From positions 21,667 through 30,475 of the forward strand of contig MGOB01000076.1 in NCBI GenBank assembly GCA_001796995.1: 8,809 nt of DNA, read 5' to 3'. The notes beneath the pieces were generated by a model. It made no database searches and was not told where the DNA came from. It saw only the letters and a list, made by a program, of their open reading frames with translations. Position 1 is the first letter of the stretch, and each line of letters begins with the position of its first letter. The DNA comes from Chloroflexi bacterium RBG_16_68_14. Its GTDB lineage: Bacteria > Chloroflexota > Dehalococcoidia > DSTF01 > RBG-16-68-14. Positions 1 to 5,778 of this stretch are shown here, one piece after another. Position numbers and translations under genes: made by a program.

Positions 1-2
1 TC

Positions 3-617
3 TACCTCTTGGTGGCCATCGCCTCGATCAGCGTCCTGGGGTGGCAGGCCCTGAGCGGCTCCGATGCGCCCCTGGCCGCCGTCGCCTCCGAGGTGCTGGG
101 CGGCCGGGCGGAGGACTTCATCGTCGTCGTCGCCCTGTTCTCGACCGGGAACACGATCCTGCTGCTGCTGGTGGCGGCCTCGCGCCTGATCTACGGCATG
201 GCGGCCACCCGCGCCCTACCGCGTTTCCTGGCCTGGGTGCACCCGGGGATGCGGACGCCGGCGCGGGCCATCGTCCTCGCCCTGGTGGTCTCGGCGGGGT
301 TCGCCCTCTCCGGGGACATCGGCCTGGTGGCGGGAGCGACCAACTTCGCCGTCTTCATCGGCTTCGCGGCGGTGAGCCTCTCCCTCATCGTGCTCCGCTT
401 CACTCACCCCGACCTGCCGCGACCGTTCCGGGTGCCCTTCAGCCTGGGCCGCCTCCCGCTGCTGCCCATCGTCGCCCTCGCCTCGGTCGCGTTCATGACG
501 GCCAACCTGGAGCGGGATGCCCTCCTCATCGGCGTCGGGCTCTTCGTGTCCGGCCTGGTGGCCATGGAGGTGTTCTCGCTCTGGCGTCCGCTCCAGGAGC
601 GGGGCGCCGCCCAGTGA
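3..617 (+). CDS. APC-family amino acid permease, C-terminal part (5' end outside window)
   Basis: The frame is open from the left edge and ends at a TGA, giving about 204 residues of an integral membrane protein. Roughly six hydrophobic segments can be seen. One holds the run FSTGNTILLLLVAASRLIYG, followed by the MAATRALPRFLAWVHP type of loop and then a TPARAI segment. This order is typical of the second half of APC-superfamily amino acid/polyamine permeases, in which a short loop with a Leu-Pro-x-Phe/Leu motif follows the sixth to eighth helices. The LPRPFRVPF stretch before the last two helices is also characteristic of the family. The substrate cannot be told because the N-terminal substrate-binding helices are missing. 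The family acts in the cytoplasmic membrane as proton- or cation-coupled symporters or antiporters. The next gene begins 84 bases downstream and is functionally unrelated. The family call is secure; the specificity is unknown. Confidence 0.88.
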   Translation, partial: YLLVAIASISVLGWQALSGSDAPLAAVASEVLGGRAEDFIVVVALFSTGNTILLLLVAASRLIYGMAATRALPRFLAWVHPGMRTPARAIVLALVVSAGFALSGDIGLVAGATNFAVFIGFAAVSLSLIVLRFTHPDLPRPFRVPFSLGRLPLLPIVALASVAFMTANLERDALLIGVGLFVSGLVAMEVFSLWRPLQERGAAQ

Positions 618-643
618 GGAGGCAGCGACGGCGGCTCACTCTG

Positions 644-667
644 GCGCAGGCGCTGTGCGCTTGTCCC
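644..667 (+). terminator. Weak hairpin after the permease gene, possible terminator
   Basis: GCGCA (644-648) pairs with TGCGC (656-660) around a seven-base loop, followed by TTGTCCC. It lies 26 bases after the permease stop and before the ABC permease ribosome binding site. The U tract is poor and the stem short, so intrinsic termination is only possible, not shown. Confidence 0.2.
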
Positions 668-701
668 TTCTCCGGCGGGCTCGTAGGGTGGAGGAGAGGC
701 G

Positions 702-1847
702 ATGAGGTTCCTGAGCGCGCTGGTAGTCCGTCCCCGCCGGGTGCCGCTGGCCACGCGCACGCTGCTCCGCGACTGGCTGCGGCTGTTCATCAGCATCGGT
801 GGCATCGGCTTCGCCATCCTGCTGGTGCTCCTGCTGGACGGCATTCGCGTGGGCACCGTCGCCAAGTCCACCACCTACATCGACCACGTGGGCGCCGACA
901 TCTTCGCCGCCCGCGCGGGGGTGACCAATATGGCGCTGGCCGCCTCGGCCCTGCCGGAGGAGGTGGTGGCCGAGGCCGGCGCGGTGGAGGGGGTGGGGAG
1001 GGCGGCGGGCATCCTGCGCATCCCCGTCATCATCTCCGCCCAGGGGGAGAAGCGGCCGGTCACCCTCATCGGCTACGACCTGACGGCCGGCCTGGGCGGC
1101 CCGTGGGAGCTCACGGCGGGCCGGGCCATCGAGCGGGATGAGGAGGCGGTCGTCGATAGCGCGCTGGCGGACGATCTGGGCCTGGACCTGGGCGACAGCC
1201 TGGAGGCTATCGGGGATACGTTCACCATCGTCGGGTTCTCCGGCCAGACGGCGAACATCGCTGGCAAGCATGTCTTCCTGACTCGACGAGCCGTGCAGGC
1301 GGGACTGGGGTTCCCGGGCATCGTCAGCTTTGTGCTCATTCAGGTGGCGCCAGGAGCGGACTCGGAGGCGCTGGCGGCGGCGCTGAACGAGCAGCTTCCG
1401 GAGCTGACGGCGACGCCCCGGCAGCAGCTCTCTCAGAACGACCGCGACCTGCTGGGCCGGCTCTTCGTGGCGCCGGTCAACGTGATGGCCACCGTGGGCT
1501 TCCTGGTGGGCCTGGCCATCATCGGGCTCACCATGTACACCACTACCGCCGAGCGGCTGCGCGACTTCGGCGTCCTCAAGGCTATCGGCGCCGACAACTG
1601 GTTCCTGTTCCGGACGGTCATCACCCAGGCGACCGTCCTGGGCCTGGCGGGCTTCGCGGTAGGCCTGGGGGCGACGAGCCTGGCCGGCCCCTTCATCGTC
1701 GGGCTCGTCCCCGATATCGGCGTGACCATCAGGTTCGTGGCGGCGCTGCAGACGCTGGGCGCCGTGGTGGCCATGAGCCTCCTGGGTGCGGTGCTGCCGG
1801 TGGTGCGCATCATGCGGGTCGACCCGCTGATGGTGTTCCGGAGCTAG
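702..1847 (+). CDS. FtsX/MacB-type ABC transporter permease
   Basis: This is a 381-residue membrane protein with the four-helix layout of the FtsX/MacB/LolE permease family. One helix lies near residues 28-48, then a large extracytoplasmic domain of the MacB_PCD type (about 50-255), then three helices near 258-280, 304-330 and 348-370. The segment ERLRDFGVLKAIGA (284-297) is the characteristic cytoplasmic loop that contacts the ATPase, and the C-terminal VRIMRVDPLMVFR ending is typical of the family. Members do not import solutes. They use ATP hydrolysis to move the extracytoplasmic domain, exporting lipids, peptides or drugs or activating envelope enzymes. The ATG is preceded by a purine-rich GGAGGAGAGG ribosome binding site. 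The ATPase gene starts two bases after this stop, so the two proteins almost certainly form one complex. No periplasmic adaptor gene lies beside it. The substrate is unknown; DevC-like or LolCE-like roles cannot be separated here. Confidence 0.9.
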   Translation: MRFLSALVVRPRRVPLATRTLLRDWLRLFISIGGIGFAILLVLLLDGIRVGTVAKSTTYIDHVGADIFAARAGVTNMALAASALPEEVVAEAGAVEGVGRAAGILRIPVIISAQGEKRPVTLIGYDLTAGLGGPWELTAGRAIERDEEAVVDSALADDLGLDLGDSLEAIGDTFTIVGFSGQTANIAGKHVFLTRRAVQAGLGFPGIVSFVLIQVAPGADSEALAAALNEQLPELTATPRQQLSQNDRDLLGRLFVAPVNVMATVGFLVGLAIIGLTMYTTTAERLRDFGVLKAIGADNWFLFRTVITQATVLGLAGFAVGLGATSLAGPFIVGLVPDIGVTIRFVAALQTLGAVVAMSLLGAVLPVVRIMRVDPLMVFRS

Positions 1848-1849
1848 CC

Positions 1850-2539
1850 GTGGACCGGCAGGGCTCGCCCCTTGTCCTCCAGGAGATCGTGAAGACCTAC
1901 GGCAGCGGGCCGGCCGCGGTGCAGGCGGTGCGGGGCGTGAGCCTGGAGGTGCGGGCCGGCGAGATCGTGGCCATCGTCGGCCCGTCCGGCAGCGGCAAGA
2001 CGACGCTGCTCTCCATCGCCGGCTGCCTCCTCCGGCCCACCTCCGGCCGGGTGATCATCCTGGGCCAGGATGTCACCGGCCTGGGCGAGGCCCAGCTCGC
2101 CCGCTTCCGGCTGCGCCACATCGGCTTCGTCTTCCAGTCGTTCAACCTGCTGCCGGCCCTCTCCTCCCAGGAGAACGTGGAGATCGCCCTGAACCTGGCG
2201 GGCGTCGTCGGGCGTCCGGCCCATGAGCGGGCCCGACAGTTGCTGGACCTGCTGGAGCTGACGCCGCGCGCTCGACGCAGGCCCCCAGACCTGAGCGCGG
2301 GCGAGCAGCAGCGGCTGGCCGTCAGCCGCGCCCTGGCCAACCGGCCGGACATCATCCTGGCGGATGAGCCGACGGCGAACCTCGACTCGCGCGCCGGGCA
2401 CCGGGTGATGGAGCTGATGCGGTCGGCGGTGGAGGCGGGCGAGGCGAAGGGGCTGGTGGTGGTCACCCACGATGTCCGCATCATCGACCTGGCCCATCGG
2501 GTGCTGCAGATGGAAGACGGCCTGCTGCGACCTGCATGA
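1850..2539 (+). CDS. ABC transporter ATP-binding protein (LolD/MacB/DevA type)
   Basis: A complete 229-residue nucleotide-binding protein. Walker A GPSGSGKT is at 44-51 and the Q-loop glutamine at 96 within FVFQSFNLLPALSSQENV, the form typical of the LolD/MacB/FtsE group. The signature LSAGEQQR is at 148-155, Walker B IILADE at 168-173, the D-loop ANLDS at 176-180, and the switch histidine at 207 in VVVTHD. The signature has Ala where most family members have Gly (LSGGQ/LSGGE). This variant is tolerated in related ATPases and all catalytic residues are present, so the protein should be active. The start is a GTG two bases after the permease stop, with GGAG six bases upstream inside the permease's last codons, which indicates translational coupling. 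It supplies energy to the FtsX-type permease at the inner face of the membrane. The transported substrate is not known. Confidence 0.93.
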   Translation: MDRQGSPLVLQEIVKTYGSGPAAVQAVRGVSLEVRAGEIVAIVGPSGSGKTTLLSIAGCLLRPTSGRVIILGQDVTGLGEAQLARFRLRHIGFVFQSFNLLPALSSQENVEIALNLAGVVGRPAHERARQLLDLLELTPRARRRPPDLSAGEQQRLAVSRALANRPDIILADEPTANLDSRAGHRVMELMRSAVEAGEAKGLVVVTHDVRIIDLAHRVLQMEDGLLRPA

Positions 2540-2554
2540 GAACCAGGGAGGCTG

Positions 2555-2583
2555 TTGCCAGGTGAGGGAAGGCGATGTACCAT
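2555..2583 (+). promoter_or_regulatory. Likely sigma-70-type promoter for the GYD-domain gene
   Basis: TTGCCA (2555-2560) and TACCAT (2578-2583) are separated by exactly 17 bases, matching the sigma-70 -35/-10 arrangement with five of six and four of six consensus bases. Transcription would start near 2590 and leave a leader of about 55 bases with a strong ribosome binding site. This makes the GYD gene separable from the ABC operon that ends at 2539. Confidence 0.45.
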
Positions 2584-2645
2584 CACCTCGCTGCATGCGC
2601 TGACGCGCTAGGGCGACGTCGGCTAGAGACGCAAGGAGGTGCGTA

Positions 2646-2948
2646 ATGGCGACGTACGTGCTCTTGACCCGACTTTCTCCGGAGGCGCTCACCGGCCCGG
2701 AATCGGTGGGGGGCCTGAACAGGCAGGTGGAGGATCGCATCAAGCAGCAATGTCCCGCCGTGAGGTGGCTTTCCAACTACGCCCTGCTGGGCCCGTACGA
2801 CTACCTGGACATCTTCGAGGCGCCGGACAGCGATACGGCCAGCCAGGTGGCGCTGCTCATCCGCTCCTTCGGCCACGCCACCACGGAGACGTGGGTGGCC
2901 ACGCCCTGGGACCGGTTCGTGGAGCTGGCGGAGGGCCTGAAGCGCTAG
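2646..2948 (+). CDS. GYD-domain protein
   Basis: A small soluble protein of 100 residues that fills one GYD domain (DUF-type family named after its Gly-Tyr-Asp motif). It opens with the beta strand MATYVLLTRLSPEAL, has the diagnostic segment ALLGPYDYLDIFEAPD around residues 46-61, and continues with the helix SDTASQVALLIRSFG and the strand ATTETWVATPW. Here the family's GxYD reads GPYD. The length is normal for the family, which has a ferredoxin-like, dimeric alpha/beta barrel fold and no established biochemical role. The start is clear: AAGGAGGTG lies five to six bases before the ATG, the best ribosome binding site in the window. It is monocistronic, with a candidate promoter at 2555-2583, and converges on csrA. 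No ligand-binding or catalytic residue can be named from sequence. Confidence 0.85.
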   Translation: MATYVLLTRLSPEALTGPESVGGLNRQVEDRIKQQCPAVRWLSNYALLGPYDYLDIFEAPDSDTASQVALLIRSFGHATTETWVATPWDRFVELAEGLKR

Positions 2949-2994
2949 GGCCGGCGCCAGCCTCGACAACGTCCGGCTTCTGGAGCCAGAGCAA

Positions 2995-3008
2995 GCCGCT
3001 CCGGCGGC
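2995..3008. terminator. Short hairpin between convergent genes, weak terminator candidate
   Basis: GCCGC (2995-2999) and GCGGC (3004-3008) enclose a four-base loop in the 112-base space between the converging GYD and csrA genes. It reads the same way for transcripts from both sides. On the - strand it is followed by TTGCTCT. Neither side has a true U tract, so a role in ending both transcripts is only plausible from position. Nothing else is recognisable in this spacer. Confidence 0.2.
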
Positions 3009-3060
3009 CGATAGGGAAAGGGCGTCAATGAAGTGAGGACGCCTGCGCCAGACGTCTCTG

Positions 3061-3234
3061 CTAGTGCGTTGAGGTAAGGCTGCTTTCCGTCCGCAGCTCT
3101 TCCCGATCTATGTGGATCTCCTCGGGCGCCTCGATGCCCAACTGCACGCGGCCTCGGCCGATGCTCAGGACCGTGACGAACACGTTGTCCCCGATCCAGA
3201 TGCCTTCGTGCGTCTTGCGGCTAAGGACTAACAT
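3061..3234 (-). CDS. csrA: Carbon storage regulator CsrA (RNA-binding translational regulator)
   Basis: A 57-residue protein close to the usual CsrA length of about 60. It begins with the family hallmark MLVLSRKTHEGIWIGD, followed by VFVTVLSIGRGRVQLGIEAP and the RNA-contacting C-terminal strand EIHIDREEL. Leu4, Arg6 and the arginine of the DREEL segment correspond to residues used by CsrA for RNA binding. CsrA dimers bind GGA motifs in 5' leaders, usually blocking ribosome access, and control carbon flow, motility and biofilm choices. The ATG at 3234 is chosen over an in-frame GTG at 3258 because CsrA proteins start exactly with MLxLxR and because AAGGAG lies four bases upstream of this ATG. 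The second codon is TTA, unusual in such GC-rich coding. It lies downstream of a diguanylate cyclase on the same strand but behind its own promoter candidate. No fliW or flagellar gene is in the window. Confidence 0.95.
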   Translation of the reverse strand: MLVLSRKTHEGIWIGDNVFVTVLSIGRGRVQLGIEAPEEIHIDREELRTESSLTSTH

Positions 3235-3244
3235 CCTGCTCCTT
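3223..3244 (-). promoter_or_regulatory. Hairpin over the csrA ribosome binding site and start codon; candidate CsrA autoregulation site
   Basis: In csrA mRNA, AAGGA of the Shine-Dalgarno sequence (bases 3244 to 3240) can pair with TCCTT in codons 4-5 (3227 to 3223). This leaves a 12-base loop that contains AGGATGT (3237 to 3231), including the ATG. AGGATGT matches the core RGGAUGU of the published CsrA-binding consensus, and that consensus is normally displayed in a hairpin loop. Another GGA lies at 3253 to 3251. In E. coli csrA represses its own translation through sites of this kind. The stem is only five pairs, so the folding is inference. Confidence 0.35.
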
Positions 3245-3319
3245 CTCTTTTCCACCACCCAGGCGTGGCAGAGTACCCAGCCCCGCCGATCGCATAGGCG
3301 CGGGTATACTTTATGTTTT

Positions 3320-3328
3320 ATTGTAGCA
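3320..3328 (-). promoter_or_regulatory. Extended -10 promoter candidate for csrA
   Basis: Read on the - strand the sequence is TGC followed by TACAAT (bases 3325 to 3320), an extended -10 element of the form TGnTAnAAT. It sits in a short AT-rich island (3305-3325), the only one between csrA and the cyclase gene. No good -35 box is present, as is common with extended -10 promoters. Transcription would start near 3313 and give a leader of about 80 bases. Confidence 0.4.
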
Positions 3329-3351
3329 CGGGGAGGGGGCTCTTAGGGAGA

Positions 3352-3400
3352 GTAGGGGCGAGCGGGTGCTCGCCCTGGGCGACCGGACGGTCGCCCCTAC
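3352..3400. repeat. Nested double palindrome (repetitive extragenic element type)
   Basis: The outer arms GTAGGGGCGA (3352-3361) and TCGCCCCTAC (3391-3400) are a perfect 10-base inverted repeat. Inside are two perfect 8-base hairpins with four-base loops. The first is GGGCGAGC (3356-3363) with GCTCGCCC (3368-3375). The second is GGGCGACC (3377-3384) with GGTCGCCC (3389-3396). They are separated by one T. The hairpins are near copies of each other. The element lies in the space between the cyclase stop and the csrA promoter. Palindromes built from GTAGGGGCGA...TCGCCCCTAC are, from memory, a recurrent dispersed intergenic family in several bacterial genomes. It could also protect or end the cyclase transcript. 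Copy number in this genome cannot be seen here. Confidence 0.7.
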
Positions 3401-3437
3401 GGGCCGGGCGACGCGGCGTCATCAAGTTGCATGGGCA

Positions 3438-4481
3438 CTAGGCGACCTGCTGTATATCTACGGCGTTCGCCTTCACACAGTTACGGCCGGCCTGCTTGGC
3501 CGCCAGGAGGGCGGCGTCCGCCACGTCCATGAGCTGATCGGTGCTCACCGTGTCTCCCTGGGAGACGCACACCCCGATGCTGATGGTGCAGACGCCTAGC
3601 CGAGCCACCTGCTCGCGCAGTCGCTCTGCCAGGCGCAAGGCGTCCTGCAACGTCACGTCCGGGACGATGATCACGAACTCGTCACCGCCGTAGCGGCCCA
3701 CCAGGTCGGGTTCGCGTACCACCGTCGAGAGCACTTGGCCAAGCTGCTCCAGCATGGCGTCGGCCGCCAGGTGTCCATAGTGGTCGTTGTATCGCTTGAA
3801 CCGGTCGACATCGACCATGAGCAGCGCCAGGTTCTGCTCTCCCTCGCGGGCCCGCTGCAGGCGCTGGACCAGCACCTCCTCCAGGCCGCGACGGTTCAGG
3901 AGGCTGGTGAGGGGGTCGGTCCGGGCCGCCTTGGATATGCGGCGCCGCAGCCGCCGCTCGCTGCCGGTATACGCGGTCAGGTTATACATGGCCAGCAGCA
4001 TGATGATGGCGGCCACCCCCATATCGGGGGCAGGCACGTCCAGGCCGCGGAGCTGGAGCCCCACGCCTACGCCCGTGTAGTTGACCATCAGCCAGAACGC
4101 GTAGTAGCGGGCAACGGGGTAGTAGAGGAACATCACGCCCACCATGATGAAGAAGTAGACGCCATAGATGGGGTGAAGGGGATGGCCGACGGCGATGAGG
4201 CCGAGGGTCACGGCGACCGTGTCCAGGAACGGCGTGGCGTAGGCCGAGGCCAGGGGGAGGGGCTCGCGGGTCAGCTCGTGCCAGATGTACCAGGTGTAGT
4301 AGAGGTGGTAGGCGACCAGGAAGCCTTCGCTGGCGGCAAACCACGCCGGGTCCACGCTGACCACGCCAACGAGCGTGAGCAGGGCGTAGAGAGCTATGAG
4401 CAGCCAGCGGAGCGCTAGCTCCTCCAGTTGGAACCGGCCGTCGGCGACCGAAGGATCGTAGATCGTCCCCTGCTTAGCCAT
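3438..4481 (-). CDS. Membrane-bound diguanylate cyclase (GGDEF domain)
   Basis: A 347-residue protein with two parts. Residues about 25-175 contain five to six hydrophobic segments, forming a membrane sensor region that I do not match to a named family such as MASE1 or 7TMR. A short basic linker (RRLRRRISKA) leads into a GGDEF domain that starts at DPLTSLLNRRGL. The metal and substrate segment VDVDRFKRYNDHYGH is intact, and GGDEF itself is at 265-269. The RxxD inhibitory site REPD lies five residues before it, so feedback by c-di-GMP is expected. One departure is GHLAADAML where most members have GHxxGDxxL. It should make c-di-GMP from two GTP at the inner membrane face. The ATG at 4481 is preferred over a GTG at 4514: neither has a Shine-Dalgarno sequence, but a -10-like GATACT ends nine bases before the ATG, as in neighbouring genes. 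If the GTG is used, the protein has 11 more residues. Confidence 0.92.
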   Translation of the reverse strand: MAKQGTIYDPSVADGRFQLEELALRWLLIALYALLTLVGVVSVDPAWFAASEGFLVAYHLYYTWYIWHELTREPLPLASAYATPFLDTVAVTLGLIAVGHPLHPIYGVYFFIMVGVMFLYYPVARYYAFWLMVNYTGVGVGLQLRGLDVPAPDMGVAAIIMLLAMYNLTAYTGSERRLRRRISKAARTDPLTSLLNRRGLEEVLVQRLQRAREGEQNLALLMVDVDRFKRYNDHYGHLAADAMLEQLGQVLSTVVREPDLVGRYGGDEFVIIVPDVTLQDALRLAERLREQVARLGVCTISIGVCVSQGDTVSTDQLMDVADAALLAAKQAGRNCVKANAVDIQQVA

Positions 4482-4490
4482 TCTTGGAGA

Positions 4491-4496
4491 AGTATC
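4491..4496 (-). promoter_or_regulatory. -10-like element just upstream of the GGDEF gene
   Basis: On the - strand GATACT ends nine bases before the ATG at 4481, the same spacing as three + strand genes nearby. It matches four of six TATAAT bases, and no -35 box was found. Transcription from it would give a leaderless or nearly leaderless mRNA. It is divergent from the hydrolase promoter at 4546-4551. Confidence 0.3.
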
Positions 4497-4545
4497 GGTA
4501 GGGAAATCCCGCACTTTGCCTGCATTCCGGCCTTTCGTGCACCGT

Positions 4546-4551
4546 TAGAAT
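4546..4551 (+). promoter_or_regulatory. -10 element of the first hydrolase gene (leaderless type)
   Basis: TAGAAT lies with nine bases between its last T and the ATG at 4561. The octamer TAGAATGG recurs at the identical distance before the second hydrolase gene (6859). GGAGAGG between it and the ATG would be only two bases from the start, too close for a good ribosome binding site. No clear -35 box is visible. Confidence 0.45.
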
Positions 4552-4560
4552 GGAGAGGTC

Positions 4561-5256
4561 ATGACGGAGGAGACGGTTTCTCCGGGCGCGCGGGAGCTGC
4601 CCGCGCCCGGAGAGCCCATCGAGCTGTCCACCCGGCGCGGCCCGCTGCGCTGCCTCTACCACCGAGGCCGACGCGGCGCCGGGGCCGTCCTGCTGGTGGG
4701 CGGCATCGACGGTGGCTTCGACGGCCCGGCCGACCGCATCTACCCGGCCCTGGCGGAGGAGCTGTCGCGCGCGGGGATCGGCGCTCTCAGGATGAGCTTC
4801 CGCATCCTGCGCGCCCCGGGGCCTATCGAGGAGGGCGTCTTCGACGTGCTGGCGGGGGTAGAGTTCCTGTGTCACGAGGGCGCCGGATCCATCGCTTTGG
4901 TCGGCCACTCCTACGGCGGCGCCGTGGCCATCGAGGCGGCGGCCCGCTCGCCGGCGGTCTCGGCGGTGGTGGCGCTCAGCACCCAGACGGCCGGCGCCCA
5001 GCGGGCCGCCCTGGTGGCGCCGCGACCGTTGCTCCTGGTGCACGGCGCCCAGGACCGACGACTGTCGCCCCAGTGCTCGCGGCAGGTCTACTCCTGGGCG
5101 CGGGAGCCGAAGGAGCTGGTCATCCTGGAGGGGGCCAGGCATAGCCTGCGCCAGCGGCGCGAGGAGCTGCGCCAGTTGCTGGTGACCTGGCTGCGCCAGC
5201 GCCTGGCGGCGGCCGGCAGGCCGATACAAACCAAGGGCAGCGGAGCGCCGCCTTAA
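4561..5256 (+). CDS. Alpha/beta hydrolase (dienelactone hydrolase-like fold)
   Basis: A 231-residue cytoplasmic enzyme of the alpha/beta hydrolase superfamily with a recognisable catalytic triad. The nucleophile is Ser117 in the elbow VGHSYGGA, the acid is Asp165 in LLLVHGAQDRRLSP, and the base is His194 in LEGARHSLRQ. The early strand AVLLVGGIDGGFDGPADRIYP carries the oxyanion region, with GG in place of the common HG. There is no signal peptide or lid insertion, and the core is compact, as in dienelactone hydrolase-like and acyl-peptide esterase-like members. The substrate cannot be assigned; esterase or peptidase activity are both possible. The gene is divergent from the GGDEF gene, and the DUF309 gene begins eight bases after its stop, so those two are probably co-transcribed. 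The start is supported by the -10 spacing and by family length. Confidence 0.85.
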   Translation: MTEETVSPGARELPAPGEPIELSTRRGPLRCLYHRGRRGAGAVLLVGGIDGGFDGPADRIYPALAEELSRAGIGALRMSFRILRAPGPIEEGVFDVLAGVEFLCHEGAGSIALVGHSYGGAVAIEAAARSPAVSAVVALSTQTAGAQRAALVAPRPLLLVHGAQDRRLSPQCSRQVYSWAREPKELVILEGARHSLRQRREELRQLLVTWLRQRLAAAGRPIQTKGSGAPP

Positions 5257-5264
5257 CGATAGCA

Positions 5265-5717
5265 ATGGCGAAGGAAGTCCGCGCCCGTAACCTGGCCCTG
5301 CTCACTGAGGAGGAGATGGAGGAGCGCCGCCCCATCCTCCTCGCGGGCATCCAGCAGTACAACGGGGGCTATTTCTTTGAGGCGCACGAGACCTGGGAGG
5401 AGCTGTGGCTGCCCAGTCCCTGGCCCATGCGCCGCTTCCTCCAGGGGATGATCCAGCTGGCCGCCGCCTTCGTCCACCTGGCGCGCCACGAGTACCCCGG
5501 CACCATCCGCCTGCTCGACCGCGCCGTCGAGAAGCTGGAGGCCTTTTCGCCCCAGTACCTGGGCATCGACGCCGCCCGGCTGGCGTCCGAGGCGCGCCGC
5601 GCCCGCGACGAGCTGCGCGCCCTGGGTCGGCAGCGTTTCCGGGAGTGGGACCAGAGCCGCATCCCACGAATTCACCTAGTCGAGGGCGGCGAGGAGCAGG
5701 GCGCGCCTGGCGGCTGA
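5265..5717 (+). CDS. DUF309 domain protein
   Basis: A 150-residue soluble, mostly helical protein matching the DUF309 family. The diagnostic segment is YNGGYFFEAHETWEELW at about 32-48, with the conserved His41-Glu42 and Glu45-Glu46. It is followed by RRFLQGMIQLAAAFVHLAR (56-74) and the helix PGTIRLLDRAVEKLEAF. The conserved His/Glu residues on one helix resemble a metal- or ligand-binding site, but no activity is established for the family, so none is assigned. Residues after about 135 form a Gly/Glu-rich tail with no matching domain. The ATG is eight bases after the hydrolase stop and has only a weak ribosome binding site, so translation may depend on coupling. The HtrA-type gene starts 61 bases after its stop. 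Confidence 0.85.
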   Translation: MAKEVRARNLALLTEEEMEERRPILLAGIQQYNGGYFFEAHETWEELWLPSPWPMRRFLQGMIQLAAAFVHLARHEYPGTIRLLDRAVEKLEAFSPQYLGIDAARLASEARRARDELRALGRQRFREWDQSRIPRIHLVEGGEEQGAPGG

Positions 5718-5763
5718 GGTGAGCGCTAAGCGAACGGCCCTGTTTCATACAAGGCGGCATGGC

Positions 5764-5769
5764 TACGAT
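5764..5769 (+). promoter_or_regulatory. -10-like element of the HtrA-type gene
   Basis: TACGAT ends nine bases before the ATG at 5779, and the interval (GAGATAACC) contains no Shine-Dalgarno sequence. The position matches the elements before both hydrolase genes. No convincing -35 box was found in the 61-base spacer. Confidence 0.35.
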
Positions 5770-5778
5770 GAGATAACC

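Noticed and set aside
41..1141. A 366-codon + strand frame overlapping the two transporter genes
   Set aside because: Its translation is Gly/Arg/Pro-rich with no domain and overlaps two well-supported membrane protein genes in another frame.
1844..2776. A 310-codon - strand open frame opposite the ABC ATPase
   Set aside because: It lies antisense to an ATPase with all its motifs and has a low-complexity translation, so it is a shadow frame.
3235..3258. An N-terminal extension of CsrA starting at GTG 3258
   Set aside because: CsrA proteins start with MLxLxR, and the Shine-Dalgarno sequence sits inside this extension, placed for the ATG at 3234.
3305..3325. TATACT on the + strand of the AT-rich island as a promoter
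   Set aside because: There is no gene on the + strand downstream and no -35 box. The - strand extended -10 for csrA explains the island better.
3377..3396. Second palindrome as a CsrA-binding decoy RNA, because its + strand loop is GGAC
   Set aside because: No + strand transcript is supported across it, and on the transcribed - strand the loop is GTCC, which lacks GGA.
3735..4418. A 227-codon + strand open frame opposite the GGDEF gene
   Set aside because: The - strand reading shows a complete GGDEF domain and membrane helices; the + strand reading is a composition artefact.
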